Assembly: GCF_026427595.1 (NCBI RefSeq) | Contig: NZ_CP101527.1 | Coordinates: 2,079,501-2,143,500 of the forward strand | Direction: 5' to 3' | Length of the DNA: 64,000 bases | From: Alkalimarinus sediminis | GTDB taxonomy: Bacteria > Pseudomonadota > Gammaproteobacteria > Pseudomonadales > Oleiphilaceae | In this document: positions 7,122 to 16,252 of the stretch, piece by piece | How the letters are laid out: each line of letters starts with the position of its first letter | Position numbering within the stretch: position 1 is the first letter of the stretch | The notes under the pieces: generated by a model | Databases searched by the model: none | Told to the model about the DNA's origin: nothing | What the model saw: the letters and a program-made list of their open reading frames with translations, nothing else | Position numbers and translations under genes: made by a program

Positions 7122-9326
7122 TCAAGCTGCATAATCATCACCACCGCTGACCGATTTGTACTCATAACGCTGCACCCCCGCCAACTTGATCAAACCTGCA
7201 ATATCGAGAATCAACGACACAGTGCCATCGCCCAGAATCGTGGCTCCAGAGACTCCATCGACCTTTTTATAATTCTCTTCCAGACTTTTAATCACCACTT
7301 GTTGTTGTGCTTCCAGGTCGTCAATCAGTATGGCCACTTTCATGTTGTCGCCTTCGACAACCACTAACAAGCCGTCATCCATATCTTTTGCATCAGACTC
7401 AATATTAAATATTGAGGCAAGCTGGATAATTGGCACATATTCATCACGCAACCTCAGCAGGTCACACCCACCCACTACGCGATGCAACATACCTTGGAAA
7501 GATTGAATAGATTCTACGATTGAGATTAACGGCAGTATGTATGTGTGGTTGCCCACTCTAATGAGCTGTCCATCTAGTATGGCTAGCGTCAGTGGCAGTC
7601 GAATAGTAAAGACACTGCCTTCACCTTCGGTAGATTCAACCTCAACAGAACCATTAAGCTCATTGATATTGCGGCGTACCACGTCCATCCCGACACCTCT
7701 TCCCGAGATGTCAGATATTTGATCTGCAGTGGAAAAACCTGGTCTGAAAATAAGGTCGTTAATCTGGTCGTCTGTCAACATATCACCTTCAGACACAAGC
7801 CCATTCTGCTTGGCTTTTTCGAGAATTCTGGCTTTATTCAGACCGGCGCCATCATCAATAATTTGAATTACAATGTTGCCACTTTGATGGAACGCATTAA
7901 GGGTTATAGTTCCGGTCTCTGGTTTCCCTGCCTTAATACGATCCTCTGGTGTTTCAATACCGTGATCAAGGGAGTTGCGAACCAAGTGGACTAGCGGATC
8001 CCCAATTTTCTCCATTACCGTTTTATCCAGTTCGGTTTGCTCTCCCGACAGTTTGAGCTCAATTTTTTTGCCCATGGTGCGGCTTAAATCATGCACTAAT
8101 CGAGGAAAACGGCTAAAGGTAAAACTAATAGGGAGCATTCTTATGCGCATGACACTTTCTTGTAGCTCTCGGGTGTTCTGGCTAAGCTGCTCGATACCTT
8201 CTAGCAACTTAGGAAGACTCTCAATAGTGAAATCAAGCCCTAGCTCCCCTAACATTGATTGAGTAATGACAAGCTCCCCAACCATGTTAATCAAATCATC
8301 TACTTTATCGATTCCAACCCTGATGGATGAAACCTCTGTTTTAGCTTTCTCTGTTTTACTGGCTGCGGCCGCAGGCTTTGCGACGGCCGGTTTTGCCTCA
8401 GCAGGCTTTAACTCGGCGGTCTGCTCAGTCGCAGTAGCACTCTCAGCTGGCTGAGAGTTAGGGTTCTCGGCACTCTGTTGCTCACTATCTGCAGCGGTTA
8501 GGCCTTCAGTTAAACGGGTCGTGTCGTCGCTAGGTTCTTCTGTGGGTGTGCTTCCAGATGTTGAGGGTTCACCCTGCTCTGTTGAGCCGCCATCCAATGC
8601 TAGCGGTGTAATTTTCAGGTCACTTTCATCCACTACCCACTCAAACACCTCATCAACATCAGACTGCGGTACATCCGCATCTAACTCTAAGGTCCAGGCA
8701 AGATAGCAGGCTTCAGGATCTATGGCGCTAATAAGGGGAAGCGCTGAAGTATCTGCGGTAACGCGCAACGATCCGAGAGACTCTAGCTCTCGGAACATTC
8801 TTAACGGATCATTCCCGGTACGGAGAACATCTAACTCTGGTTTAAAGTAAATCTTCCAACCTTTTCGTGCTGGAGTACTACTTTCCTCAGAGACAGACTT
8901 ATCATCTTCTGCGGTTTCTTCGGCAGGTGCAGAGCTTCCGCCTGCCAGCATAGCTTCAAATGATGCTTTCAGCTCCTGGGCTTCTGGGATGTCACAGGGC
9001 TCTCCTGCATCATGTTGCTGGATCATTCTGCGGATACAATCAACTGACCTCAGAAATAGATCAACGGTTTCTGAGGTGATATTCCTTACGCCCCCGCGAA
9101 TCTCGTCGAGCAAGGTTTCAACAACATGTGTGAAACTGGCTACATCATTAAAACCAAATGTTCCACTCCCCCCCTTGATAGAGTGGGCGGCACGGAAAAT
9201 TTCGTTAATCGTTTCCGGATCTACGCTGTCTGGCTGCAAATTTAGCAGCGCAGACTCCATAACATCGAGACCTTCATAACTCTCTTCAAAGAACACTTGG
9301 TGAAACTGACTAAGATCAATACTCAT
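7122..9326 (-). CDS. cheA: CheA, chemotaxis histidine kinase
   Basis: A 734-residue kinase. The Hpt (P1) domain has His48 in RAAHSIKGGSGTFG. An alpha/beta segment at about 155-245 (WKIYFKPELDVLRTGNDPL) resembles the regulator-binding insert of CheA proteins from accessory chemosensory systems. A long Ala/Glu/Ser/Thr-rich linker follows (about 250-335), then the dimerisation helices (DKVDDLINMVGELVITQSML), the GHKL ATPase (LVHLVRNSLDHGIE; DDGAGLN; GRGVGMDVVRRNI) and a C-terminal CheW-like domain. It phosphorylates CheY and CheB. The whole set STAS-cheY-cheA-cheW-cheR-cheD-cheB lacks cheZ, which fits a system distinct from the E. coli type. Confidence 0.96.
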   Translation of the reverse strand: MSIDLSQFHQVFFEESYEGLDVMESALLNLQPDSVDPETINEIFRAAHSIKGGSGTFGFNDVASFTHVVETLLDEIRGGVRNITSETVDLFLRSVDCIRRMIQQHDAGEPCDIPEAQELKASFEAMLAGGSSAPAEETAEDDKSVSEESSTPARKGWKIYFKPELDVLRTGNDPLRMFRELESLGSLRVTADTSALPLISAIDPEACYLAWTLELDADVPQSDVDEVFEWVVDESDLKITPLALDGGSTEQGEPSTSGSTPTEEPSDDTTRLTEGLTAADSEQQSAENPNSQPAESATATEQTAELKPAEAKPAVAKPAAAASKTEKAKTEVSSIRVGIDKVDDLINMVGELVITQSMLGELGLDFTIESLPKLLEGIEQLSQNTRELQESVMRIRMLPISFTFSRFPRLVHDLSRTMGKKIELKLSGEQTELDKTVMEKIGDPLVHLVRNSLDHGIETPEDRIKAGKPETGTITLNAFHQSGNIVIQIIDDGAGLNKARILEKAKQNGLVSEGDMLTDDQINDLIFRPGFSTADQISDISGRGVGMDVVRRNINELNGSVEVESTEGEGSVFTIRLPLTLAILDGQLIRVGNHTYILPLISIVESIQSFQGMLHRVVGGCDLLRLRDEYVPIIQLASIFNIESDAKDMDDGLLVVVEGDNMKVAILIDDLEAQQQVVIKSLEENYKKVDGVSGATILGDGTVSLILDIAGLIKLAGVQRYEYKSVSGGDDYAA

Positions 9327-9400
9327 CGTCCTGATCCAACGCTTATATTAATTTTTTTATTGATATCAAATCATGCATTTGCGTATCGTCATGCAACGAA

Positions 9401-9763
9401 TCAACCTAGCACTTTTTTTATTGTGGCTAATAGCTGATCGGGGTTAAAAGGCTTAACCAACCACCCAGTGGCTCCGGCTTGCTTACCTGCCATCTTTTTA
9501 TCACCTGTTGACTCGGTCGTGAGCATCAGAATCGGGGTAAATTTATAACTAGGTAGCGCCCTCAACTCTTTAACTAGTGTTAAACCATCCATCACTGGCA
9601 TATTTACATCAGAAAGCACTAGATCGACCTGAGTCCCTTTTGCTTTTTCCAGTGCCTGCTTTCCATCTGCAGCTTCAACAACTTCGTGCCCTGCGCCTTT
9701 AAGCGTAAAGCTCACCATTTGGCGCATTGATGCTGAATCATCTACAGCCAAAATTTTTGCCAT
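9401..9763 (-). CDS. cheY: CheY-type single-domain response regulator
   Basis: A 120-residue receiver domain with acidic residues Asp8-Asp9, phosphoacceptor Asp52 (LVLSDVNMPVMDG), the Thr-Thr-Glu segment and Lys104 (WLVKPF). It should accept phosphate from the CheA encoded just downstream. Whether it binds the flagellar switch or serves another output cannot be read from the sequence; the operon resembles accessory chemosensory clusters whose CheY is not always the motor regulator. ATG at 9763 has a GGAG box eight bases ahead. Confidence 0.93.
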   Translation of the reverse strand: MAKILAVDDSASMRQMVSFTLKGAGHEVVEAADGKQALEKAKGTQVDLVLSDVNMPVMDGLTLVKELRALPSYKFTPILMLTTESTGDKKMAGKQAGATGWLVKPFNPDQLLATIKKVLG

Positions 9764-9832
9764 TTGTGACTCCGTATTTTTTAGTTAATGAAATTAAAAT
9801 CAACCTTCACGTCAATCGAAAACGTTTTAGGC

Positions 9833-10099
9833 CTAAAGCTTTAGAAGCTCTTTTAAACCAAGCGTGTTAGCAGACTGACACAGAACCTCCGAAGGGTCTT
9901 TCCAAGAGACAGTCACCCCTGTTTGTTCCATAGCAGCAAAAAAAGATGCGAACAGTTGAAGCACAGCCGTATCTACTCTCATTACCGCTGAGCCATCAAT
10001 AGTAGCCGCTGCACTTTTCTGGAATAGCTCTTCTAACTGTGTACTGAGCGCTTCAGCTTGTGCGATTCCACAATTACTTTCGAGAACCAAGTCTGCCAT
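9833..10099 (-). CDS. STAS-domain protein heading the chemotaxis operon
   Basis: An 88-residue protein with the pattern of a short STAS domain of the MlaB/anti-sigma-antagonist type (IDGSAVMRVDTAVLQLFASF). The position usually held by the phosphorylated Asp-Ser pair reads VDTAVLQ, so a threonine stands where a serine is common. A small STAS gene is often first in operons of the STAS-cheY-cheA-cheW-cheR-cheD-cheB kind; its function there is not well established. It is 69 bases ahead of cheY and should be co-transcribed. It is unlike hsbA in length and motif. Confidence 0.75.
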   Translation of the reverse strand: MADLVLESNCGIAQAEALSTQLEELFQKSAAATIDGSAVMRVDTAVLQLFASFFAAMEQTGVTVSWKDPSEVLCQSANTLGLKELLKL

Positions 10100-10120
10100 A
10101 CCACTTACTCTACAAGTCTT

Positions 10121-10147
10121 TTATTCGCCGAAATAACCTTGTCTTTC
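10121..10147 (-). promoter_or_regulatory. Weak candidate sigma-28 (FliA) promoter of the che operon
   Basis: On the minus strand GAAAGACA, an 11-base spacer and GCGAATAA precede the STAS gene. The -10 box matches six of eight bases of the sigma-28 consensus GCCGATAA and the -35 box keeps AAAG. The position, about 22 bases before the start codon, would be suitable. The match is only partial. Confidence 0.3.
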
Positions 10148-10662
10148 ATTGTGCCCTTTGATAAGCCACAACACCCCCTAGCACTATGCGCTATCTATAA
10201 TTTAACTCTAGTAGGGTTTTTGAGATTTGCTAAAAAAAACAATTAATTTCAGCAGACTATTGATGAAATAGTGTCGATGAATAGATTCGATTAAGGTCTG
10301 CGACCGAAAAAAAAGCCTAAAGCGCCTCACGAGGTATCGCAAGGGTCAGAAATGAGTCACGAGAGCAACCATCAAGAAAATGTTAGTGACATCTCGCAGT
10401 TGCCTCTCTGCTAAAATCAGTAACTGCAAGATCGAAGCAATAAAGAGCCAATCGGCAGTTTTAAGCTCTATGGCTCCAGAGGGTCAACAACCATTCTTTT
10501 TCATGACCTTCTTTAGTCACTAAAACATCAGTCACTGCAACATCAGAAGGCCAAATCGGGAGGTAGTTAATCCACGCTTAGAGTTAAAAAGCGAACAATT
10601 TTTGAGTAACAATAAACTGTTGGCTAAAGAGTAATAGCGATAGTTATTAAGGCGATCACAAA

Positions 10663-10851
10663 ACAGACATTTACATTTCAATCATTGAAAATATAGGGTG
10701 CGCTTGCGCACCATTGGAAGCTTGGAACAATTTCTAACTGGTGCCATTCGGTGCGCAAGCGCACCCTATAATTCTATGCGACGCATGGTTACTGGATAGT
10801 ATTGCAGCATTTCAACAACGCCTGCTTTAGGTCAGCGGCCTCCTTTATGAC
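10663..10851. repeat. Single dispersed monomer of the 187-bp palindromic repeat
   Basis: This 189-base segment aligns along its whole length with one unit of the tandem array at 62907-64000. It runs from ACAGACATTTACATTTC, through the palindromic arms TATAGGGTGCGC and GCGCACCCTATA with the shared core ATTGGAAGCTTGGAACAA, to CCTTTATGAC. Homology stops at both ends after one unit. The central palindrome is well kept while the flank is more diverged. The TTTCAATCATTGAAA segment is a perfect palindrome here and imperfect in the array copies. Confidence 0.9.
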
Positions 10852-10974
10852 GGATTAAAAGGGTCGGATAGGAGTTAAAGCGATCATTCTTCGTAGACAA
10901 AAGAATAGCTTGCCTCCACCCTAAAGCAGACATTACTGATGTGCTGCTCTTCGCCCAAAGTGGCCGATCCCATA

Positions 10975-11153
10975 ATCATTCCCGCGGACTAGGTGAATTG
11001 CGAAGCAAGAGATAGCACCCTGGGGTGGGCGGGAATCCATACTAGACAACTTGATTGATATCGTATTTATCAAAAATATTCAGATGGTTTGGTTAGTTTT
11101 TTTCGATAACGTTGGTAGCATCAAACAATGGATTCCCGCCTATGCGGGAATGA
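10975..11153. repeat. Inverted pair of ATTCCCGC/GCGGGAAT-type repeats
   Basis: GGCGGGAATCCAT (11028-11040) and ATGGATTCCCGCC (11128-11140) are perfect 13-base inverted repeats 87 bases apart. The right copy is followed by TATGCGGGAATGACA, giving the compact hairpin repeat seen dispersed in many proteobacterial genomes. On the left a related ATCATTCCCGCG (about 10976-10987) stands 40 bases before the inverted arm, as if that copy had received an insertion. It resembles a two-copy palindromic mosaic or a small non-autonomous element. Confidence 0.65.
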
Positions 11154-11493
11154 CAACAGGGCTGCTGCTTGTGTCGCCTTTGTGGCAATTTTTGAAGTCT
11201 TCTATTGTTCGAGTTTATCTAAACTTAAAATAAATTCTGTCAGGTCAGGTATGAGTTAGACTCGAATGGCACTTACTTAAACTAAGTTGTTCAATTTTTG
11301 GAGTGAGCTTGCGTAACAGAGGCTCAGAGTTACCCGAAGCCGCAAAGTACTGTGAAAGTATTCACCTCTGATTTTTATAACCCATCCCCGATTACAGTCG
11401 TGCCTCCTTTCATCAAGGCTACAATTTATATGTCTTAAAATCCAAATAGGGTTAAAACCGGCAACCGATACACTTAAATAAGTGCTATTGGGG

Positions 11494-13116
11494 TTAGACT
11501 CTATATTTTGACAATAGGTTCTTAGTGTTGTCTATCAATGATTGTAATTGCTCACTCCGCTCCGCTAAAGTTTGCGCTCCCAAGTGCGTTTCTTCTGCGA
11601 CCTGCTTAATCGACATAACATTCTTGCTGACTTCATTTGCCACAACCCCTTGCTGCTGCGCCGTTACCGCGATTTGATTGTTTCGCTCTGTAACTTCTGA
11701 CACTTTAACACCCACTAAAGACAAGCAGTCACCCGTAGACCGAGCGTTTTCAACACAGGCCTGAGTATGGTCTTTGCCTTGCACCATAACGTGAACTGCA
11801 TTCGAAGCTGCAGCTTGCAACCCTTCTGTCATCGTTTGAATTTCTTCGGTTGATTCGTTCGTTCGCTGAGCTAGAGATCTAACTTCATCTGCGACGACAG
11901 CAAAGCCTCGCCCACTTTCACCGGCTCGAGCCGCTTCAATTGCTGCATTTAAAGCAAGCAGATTGGTTTGTTCTGATATATTACGAATTACGCTTAATAT
12001 CGAGTCAATCTGTTTGACATCCGATTCTAGTTGGGCAATGACTTCACTAGCCTGATTCATATCGTCAGCAACATTGTTGATGGCTAGAATAGTATTCCCC
12101 ATCATTTCATTGCCTAAGTTAATCTGGTTGTCGGTCTCTTCAGTCAAATCAGATGTTTCAGCAGCATTATTTGCCACTTCTTGGATGGTGGTCGCTAGCT
12201 CCTCAATCGCTGACGCCAAAGTTTCAGTTTCGGTGTGCTGTTGGTCAACGCCTCTATTAGTTGCCGTGGTAACCTCAGACATCACCTTAGCCGATTCTGA
12301 TAACTGTTCTGAACTGGTCAAACTATGATTGATTAAGTCAGCAAAAGAGCTTTGCATGCTTGTAAAAGACCGACTTAATGCGCCTATCTCGTCTTTACGC
12401 TTAGTGGGCTCTATTTTACTAGTGAAATCACCCTTGGCCGCCTCTCGCATGGCTAATACAATTTTATTTAGAGGTTTAATGGTATCTAGCGTAATGGCTC
12501 TGGCGATGCCCCCTACAAGCAATACTATAAGCAGTAAAGCGAGAATTGTCTTTTGAGCTTTTGACCAAAAGGCAGCTTCGATATCATCAATGTAAACCCC
12601 CGTCCCAATAATGAAGTTCCATGCCTTAAAACCCTGCACATAAGAGCTTTTAGCTACGGGATGATCTTCGCCCGGCTTACTCCAGTAGTAATTTACAATA
12701 CCTTTTTCGGATGCTCGCACCTTTTTAACAAACTCAGTAAATAAGCGTTTCCCATTAGGGTCCTCAAACGCAGACATATCTTTGCCGTCTAGCTCTGGTT
12801 TAATGGGGTGCATAATAAGTCTGGCGTCGTAATCATTTATCCAAAAGTAGCCCTTGCCATCGTCATAGCGCAACTTTTTAATCGCATCGATAGCTTGTTG
12901 CTTTGCTTCCTGTTCACCAATAATCGATCTGCGGTCATAAAACGACTGGGTAAGTGATATCGCACTTTCAACTAGAAACTGGACCTCCTGATGACGGCTT
13001 TCTAATAAACTTTGGCGCTCATTAACACGGTCAAAAATCTGTAATAATAAAACACTAGACATCACGATAAATAGCAGCAGCCACAACTTATACTCAAAAC
13101 GAAGATTGCTAAACAA
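11494..13116 (-). CDS. Methyl-accepting chemotaxis protein with single Cache sensor domain
   Basis: A 540-residue transmembrane receptor. A first membrane helix spans about residues 10-28. A periplasmic single-Cache domain follows (about 35-185; [31 protein letters not shown]), of the type that often binds small organic acids. The second helix is at about 190-208, then HAMP ([19 protein letters not shown]) and the signalling hairpin with tip [20 protein letters not shown]. There is no C-terminal CheR-binding pentapeptide (it ends LLSKYRV). The start is a TTG at 13116 with a GAGGG box. It lies between fliJ and the che operon, so it probably feeds that CheA. The ligand is unknown. Confidence 0.93.
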   Translation of the reverse strand: MFSNLRFEYKLWLLLFIVMSSVLLLQIFDRVNERQSLLESRHQEVQFLVESAISLTQSFYDRRSIIGEQEAKQQAIDAIKKLRYDDGKGYFWINDYDARLIMHPIKPELDGKDMSAFEDPNGKRLFTEFVKKVRASEKGIVNYYWSKPGEDHPVAKSSYVQGFKAWNFIIGTGVYIDDIEAAFWSKAQKTILALLLIVLLVGGIARAITLDTIKPLNKIVLAMREAAKGDFTSKIEPTKRKDEIGALSRSFTSMQSSFADLINHSLTSSEQLSESAKVMSEVTTATNRGVDQQHTETETLASAIEELATTIQEVANNAAETSDLTEETDNQINLGNEMMGNTILAINNVADDMNQASEVIAQLESDVKQIDSILSVIRNISEQTNLLALNAAIEAARAGESGRGFAVVADEVRSLAQRTNESTEEIQTMTEGLQAAASNAVHVMVQGKDHTQACVENARSTGDCLSLVGVKVSEVTERNNQIAVTAQQQGVVANEVSKNVMSIKQVAEETHLGAQTLAERSEQLQSLIDNTKNLLSKYRV

Positions 13117-13296
13117 ATAAACGCCCTCTGGTATCTATGATAATGATATGAAGCGAGCAGCCTAAATCTTGGCTGCTAGTGACATGATTTCAACCCGATA
13201 AATTAAAGGTACTATATTGCAGCATAGCTTACTGATACCTAAATAAAATAAAATAGAATAAATATTTAGAATTTGCGGGACGTTGCTAAAGCAGGG

Positions 13297-13728
13297 TTAA
13301 GTTCGCTTACGTTGTGACAATTCATCGATCATTTTTTGTTCTTTTTTCTCAATTTCTAAATCTTCTTCATCACGAAAGCGATCTATAAGCCCCCCCATAC
13401 CTTTCTGCTTTTCATAAAGTGTTTGCCAGTGCTCTTTTGCCTTATTGAGCTGTTCTTCTGCGAGACTGACAACCTGCTGTTGCTGTTCGATTGCACCACC
13501 TACTTGAGATAAGAAATGTTGATAGGTTGCACAGTTAGCTGCTGTCGCACCGGTGGAAAACGCATCACGCAGTGCTTGCTGGTACTCCTGTTGGTATCGA
13601 ATAAGCTCCTGCAACTTATCATGCTGCATACGAAGGTTCTGTTGCGAGGCCTGCATCGCTTTTAGCGCCTCATCTTCTTTTCTTTTTGCCAACTCTAAAA
13701 CGACTTGTAGTCTCTTGGAGCGCCTCAT
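13297..13728 (-). CDS. fliJ: FliJ, flagellar export apparatus chaperone/stalk
   Basis: About 143 residues, almost wholly charged coiled coil (RRSKRLQVVLELAKRKEDEA at the start), as in FliJ, the stalk that sits in the FliI ATPase ring and helps drive flagellar type III export. It is the last gene of the fliEFGHIJ run, 63 bases after fliI. ATG at 13728 is preferred over a TTG five codons upstream because it gives the usual FliJ N terminus, although neither has a strong ribosome-binding site. The C terminus is lysine-, glutamate- and arginine-rich. Confidence 0.88.
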   Translation of the reverse strand: MRRSKRLQVVLELAKRKEDEALKAMQASQQNLRMQHDKLQELIRYQQEYQQALRDAFSTGATAANCATYQHFLSQVGGAIEQQQQVVSLAEEQLNKAKEHWQTLYEKQKGMGGLIDRFRDEEDLEIEKKEQKMIDELSQRKRT

Positions 13729-13791
13729 AGGGTCGTAATCCAATAAGGATGTGATCGAGGTAGTTTTAATTCAATACAGGGAGACATAGGG

Positions 13792-15159
13792 CTACATGGC
13801 TCCTTCTTGCGGCTCAGATTGTGCTTCAGTGACCGACTGACTCCCCATTACTTGGGTTAGTTGCTCTACACTATCGACATAAGTCGACTGCTCACGCAAA
13901 CCTTGCTGCAGAAATTGTCTCATGGGCTCAATGCGCTCAATTGCAAAATCTGTTTCTGGGTCTGAGCCGGGCACATAGGCACCGACACTAATCAAGTCTT
14001 TTGCTTGCTGATAGCGAGCATAAACCTGCTTGAATTTCTGCGCTGAGGTCATGTGCTCAGGACTAACAATATGAGGCATTACGCGACTAATCGAAGCTTC
14101 CACATCAATAGCGGGATAATGCCCCTCTTCGGCCAAACGTCGGGATAGTACAATATGGCCATCCAGTATCGCCCTTGATGCATCGGCAATAGGGTCTTGT
14201 TGGTCGTCACCCTCTGTTAATACCGTGTAGAATGCTGTGATAGATCCGCCGCCAGGCAGTCCATTACCTGCACGCTCTACTAATTGCGGTAGTTTGGCAA
14301 ATACCGATGGCGGATACCCCTTAGTAGCAGGGGGTTCCCCCACCGCCAAGGCGATTTCCCGTTGTGCTTGAGCGTACCGCGTCAGTGAATCCATTAGCAG
14401 TAATACGTTTTTACCTTGGTCTCTAAAATACTCCGCAACGCGAGTCGTTAGCATAGCTGCCCGAAGCCGCATTAAAGGTGAGTCATCTGCTGGTGCGGCT
14501 ATAACAACCGACTTCGCAAGCCCTTCTGGACCCAATATATCTTCGATAAACTCTTTAACTTCTCGTCCACGCTCTCCGATTAGGCCAACGATGGTTATAT
14601 CCGCCGAGGTAAACTTAGTCATCATCCCTAACAACATACTTTTACCCACACCACTCCCTGCAAATAACCCGAGTCGCTGCCCTGTACCAACCGATAACAT
14701 ACTATTGATCGCCCGGATGCCGACATCCATAGACTCCCTAATAGGGGCTCGATCTAACGGGTTGATGGTTTTACCGTTATAAGGGATATGTGCATTGGGC
14801 TCAAGCGGCCCTAAGTTATCTAACGGTTCTGCTGCACCGTTAATCACTCGGCCTAATAGGTTAAAACCGACAGGAATTTGGCCTGCACTTTCGATCGGAA
14901 TCACGCGAGCACCAGGTTTTAAACCATCAATAGCCGTTAATGGCATCAAGAACATTCGCTCACCATCAAACCCAACAACTTCCGCTTCGACTGGGTGAAG
15001 ACCACTTCCTACGATCAGGCAACGCTCACCTACCACCATGGGGCATCCAACAGCTTCAAGGGTGAGCCCTACCATGCGGGTCAATCTGCCAGTAACTTCG
15101 GGGGCAATATCATCAGGCACAAGACCTTGATACTGTTTGATTCGTTCAGCGAGATTCAT
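13792..15159 (-). CDS. fliI: FliI, flagellum-specific export ATPase
   Basis: About 455 residues from the preferred ATG at 15159; an upstream in-frame start at 15216 would overlap fliH by 71 bases. It has the F1-ATPase beta-like fold with Walker [12 protein letters not shown], Walker [22 protein letters not shown] and the family signature [15 protein letters not shown]. It hydrolyses ATP at the base of the flagellar type III export gate, with FliH as regulator and FliJ as stalk. The start overlaps the fliH stop by 14 bases, suggesting translational coupling. Length is normal for the family. Confidence 0.96.
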   Translation of the reverse strand: MNLAERIKQYQGLVPDDIAPEVTGRLTRMVGLTLEAVGCPMVVGERCLIVGSGLHPVEAEVVGFDGERMFLMPLTAIDGLKPGARVIPIESAGQIPVGFNLLGRVINGAAEPLDNLGPLEPNAHIPYNGKTINPLDRAPIRESMDVGIRAINSMLSVGTGQRLGLFAGSGVGKSMLLGMMTKFTSADITIVGLIGERGREVKEFIEDILGPEGLAKSVVIAAPADDSPLMRLRAAMLTTRVAEYFRDQGKNVLLLMDSLTRYAQAQREIALAVGEPPATKGYPPSVFAKLPQLVERAGNGLPGGGSITAFYTVLTEGDDQQDPIADASRAILDGHIVLSRRLAEEGHYPAIDVEASISRVMPHIVSPEHMTSAQKFKQVYARYQQAKDLISVGAYVPGSDPETDFAIERIEPMRQFLQQGLREQSTYVDSVEQLTQVMGSQSVTEAQSEPQEGAM

Positions 15160-16228
15160 CAGAGTCTTCAATGGGCTTGGTGTTAGGTTGAGGAGGCTGT
15201 TCAGGTTTAAGGTCAATCCCTTCGTGAAGTGACGAGTTTACTTCAGCTTCTTCTGAGTTGATTGTGTCGGGGGTTATGCCAGCCATAGAGGTACTATTTG
15301 GGTCAGTATTATCTAAATCGATACTGACTGTATCATCACTAATACTCTCTGATGATTGTTGCTCCGGTCTCTCGTTAGAAAGATTAACAGGCTTATCACT
15401 GTCTGGGCTTTCCAATACGTCGCGATGAAAGTCGGTCATATCATCCATGGCGTCGGTTAAGTCAGGCGCCTCATCTACAGCCAGACTAGAAGCATGACGA
15501 TCTAACATCTGCTGCACCGTTTTTTGGAACCGTTTTTCGACCGTGGCATCTATCTGGCTATGCAGCGTTTCGACCTTACACCCACCGGGTAAAATCTCAT
15601 CAGTTTTGATGATTTGTGCTTCGCTAGAGAGGGATTCTGCAACCCCGTAAACATCGCCATAATCGACACTGTTGACCCATATTTTTACATTTGATGCGCT
15701 TGAAGGGAGTGAGCCCAGGGCTTCCATTATAGTCTGTCGAATTTGCTGACTATCCAAGGATAACTCTCGCATTATCACAGCGCGACTAATTGCCAATACT
15801 AAGTTTAGTAATGCTTCTTCCACTTCATCATCGTGCTGTTTAATGGGCTCTAGCAAGTTTGACATGACACCATTAAGCCTTGTGATGGTCGCTTCTATTT
15901 CAGCTTGTTTTTGTTGTTGGCCAGTCTGCTGCCCCTCCAACAAGCCTTTTTGCGTGCCGTTTTGGAGGCCCTCTTGAAAGCCTTTTTCAACACCTTCTTT
16001 GTGTCCCTCTTCCAGTCCCTTTGCTTTTCCCTCTGCAAAACCTGCTTCGTAGGCTTCCAGGCGGATTTTTTCCAGGTCTGAGGCAGTAAGTGGTTTTACG
16101 GGAATTTCAGCGGATGAGACTTGCGAACGAATAACATCATTGCCGCTCGGCTCCATAGCGGGCAACTCCCACCTTTCATAGGCGGTTAACTGATCTGCAG
16201 GAATACGGTTACTTTTTTTATCGGACAT
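15146..16228 (-). CDS. fliH: FliH, regulator of the FliI ATPase, with long acidic C-terminal tail
   Basis: A 360-residue protein, about 100 residues longer than typical FliH. The N-terminal part (about 60-103) has glycine at every fourth position from residue 63 to 103, eleven in an unbroken series, the GxxxG helix-packing repeat known in FliH. The conserved FliI-binding domain follows ([30 protein letters not shown]). After about residue 250 comes a 110-residue tail rich in Asp, Glu, Ser, Pro and Asn, without known motifs. FliH dimers bind FliI and tether it to the motor. It lies between fliG and fliI. Confidence 0.92.
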   Translation of the reverse strand: MSDKKSNRIPADQLTAYERWELPAMEPSGNDVIRSQVSSAEIPVKPLTASDLEKIRLEAYEAGFAEGKAKGLEEGHKEGVEKGFQEGLQNGTQKGLLEGQQTGQQQKQAEIEATITRLNGVMSNLLEPIKQHDDEVEEALLNLVLAISRAVIMRELSLDSQQIRQTIMEALGSLPSSASNVKIWVNSVDYGDVYGVAESLSSEAQIIKTDEILPGGCKVETLHSQIDATVEKRFQKTVQQMLDRHASSLAVDEAPDLTDAMDDMTDFHRDVLESPDSDKPVNLSNERPEQQSSESISDDTVSIDLDNTDPNSTSMAGITPDTINSEEAEVNSSLHEGIDLKPEQPPQPNTKPIEDSDESR

Positions 16229-16252
16229 GTTGAACCTCGTGGCGGCTCATGG

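Larger units (their letters stand above)
10100..11493. other. 1.4 kb stretch without a credible gene, rich in dispersed repeats
   Basis: Between the STAS gene and the upstream chemoreceptor there is no open frame with a ribosome-binding site or recognisable protein; the longest frame is 60 codons (11051-11233). It contains one full monomer of the 187-bp repeat that forms the array at the end of the window, and a pair of inverted ATTCCCGC-type repeats. The rest (10150-10660, 10852-10970 and 11154-11493) shows no structure I could define. It looks like an insertion-prone or decayed intergenic region. Confidence 0.75.

Noticed and set aside
8266-9279. Several long plus-strand frames opposite cheA and other minus-strand genes
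   Set aside because: They are antisense shadows of well-defined coding sequences, with low-complexity Ser/Thr composition and no recognisable domains.
11051-11233. 60-codon frame in the 1.4 kb gap
   Set aside because: It spans the inverted ATTCCCGC repeat and lacks a ribosome-binding site or family pattern.
13158-13178. GCAGCC-N8-GGCTGC hairpin between fliJ and the receptor gene, considered as a terminator
   Set aside because: No T-run follows on either strand and it is not placed after a stop codon in a convincing way; it could be chance.
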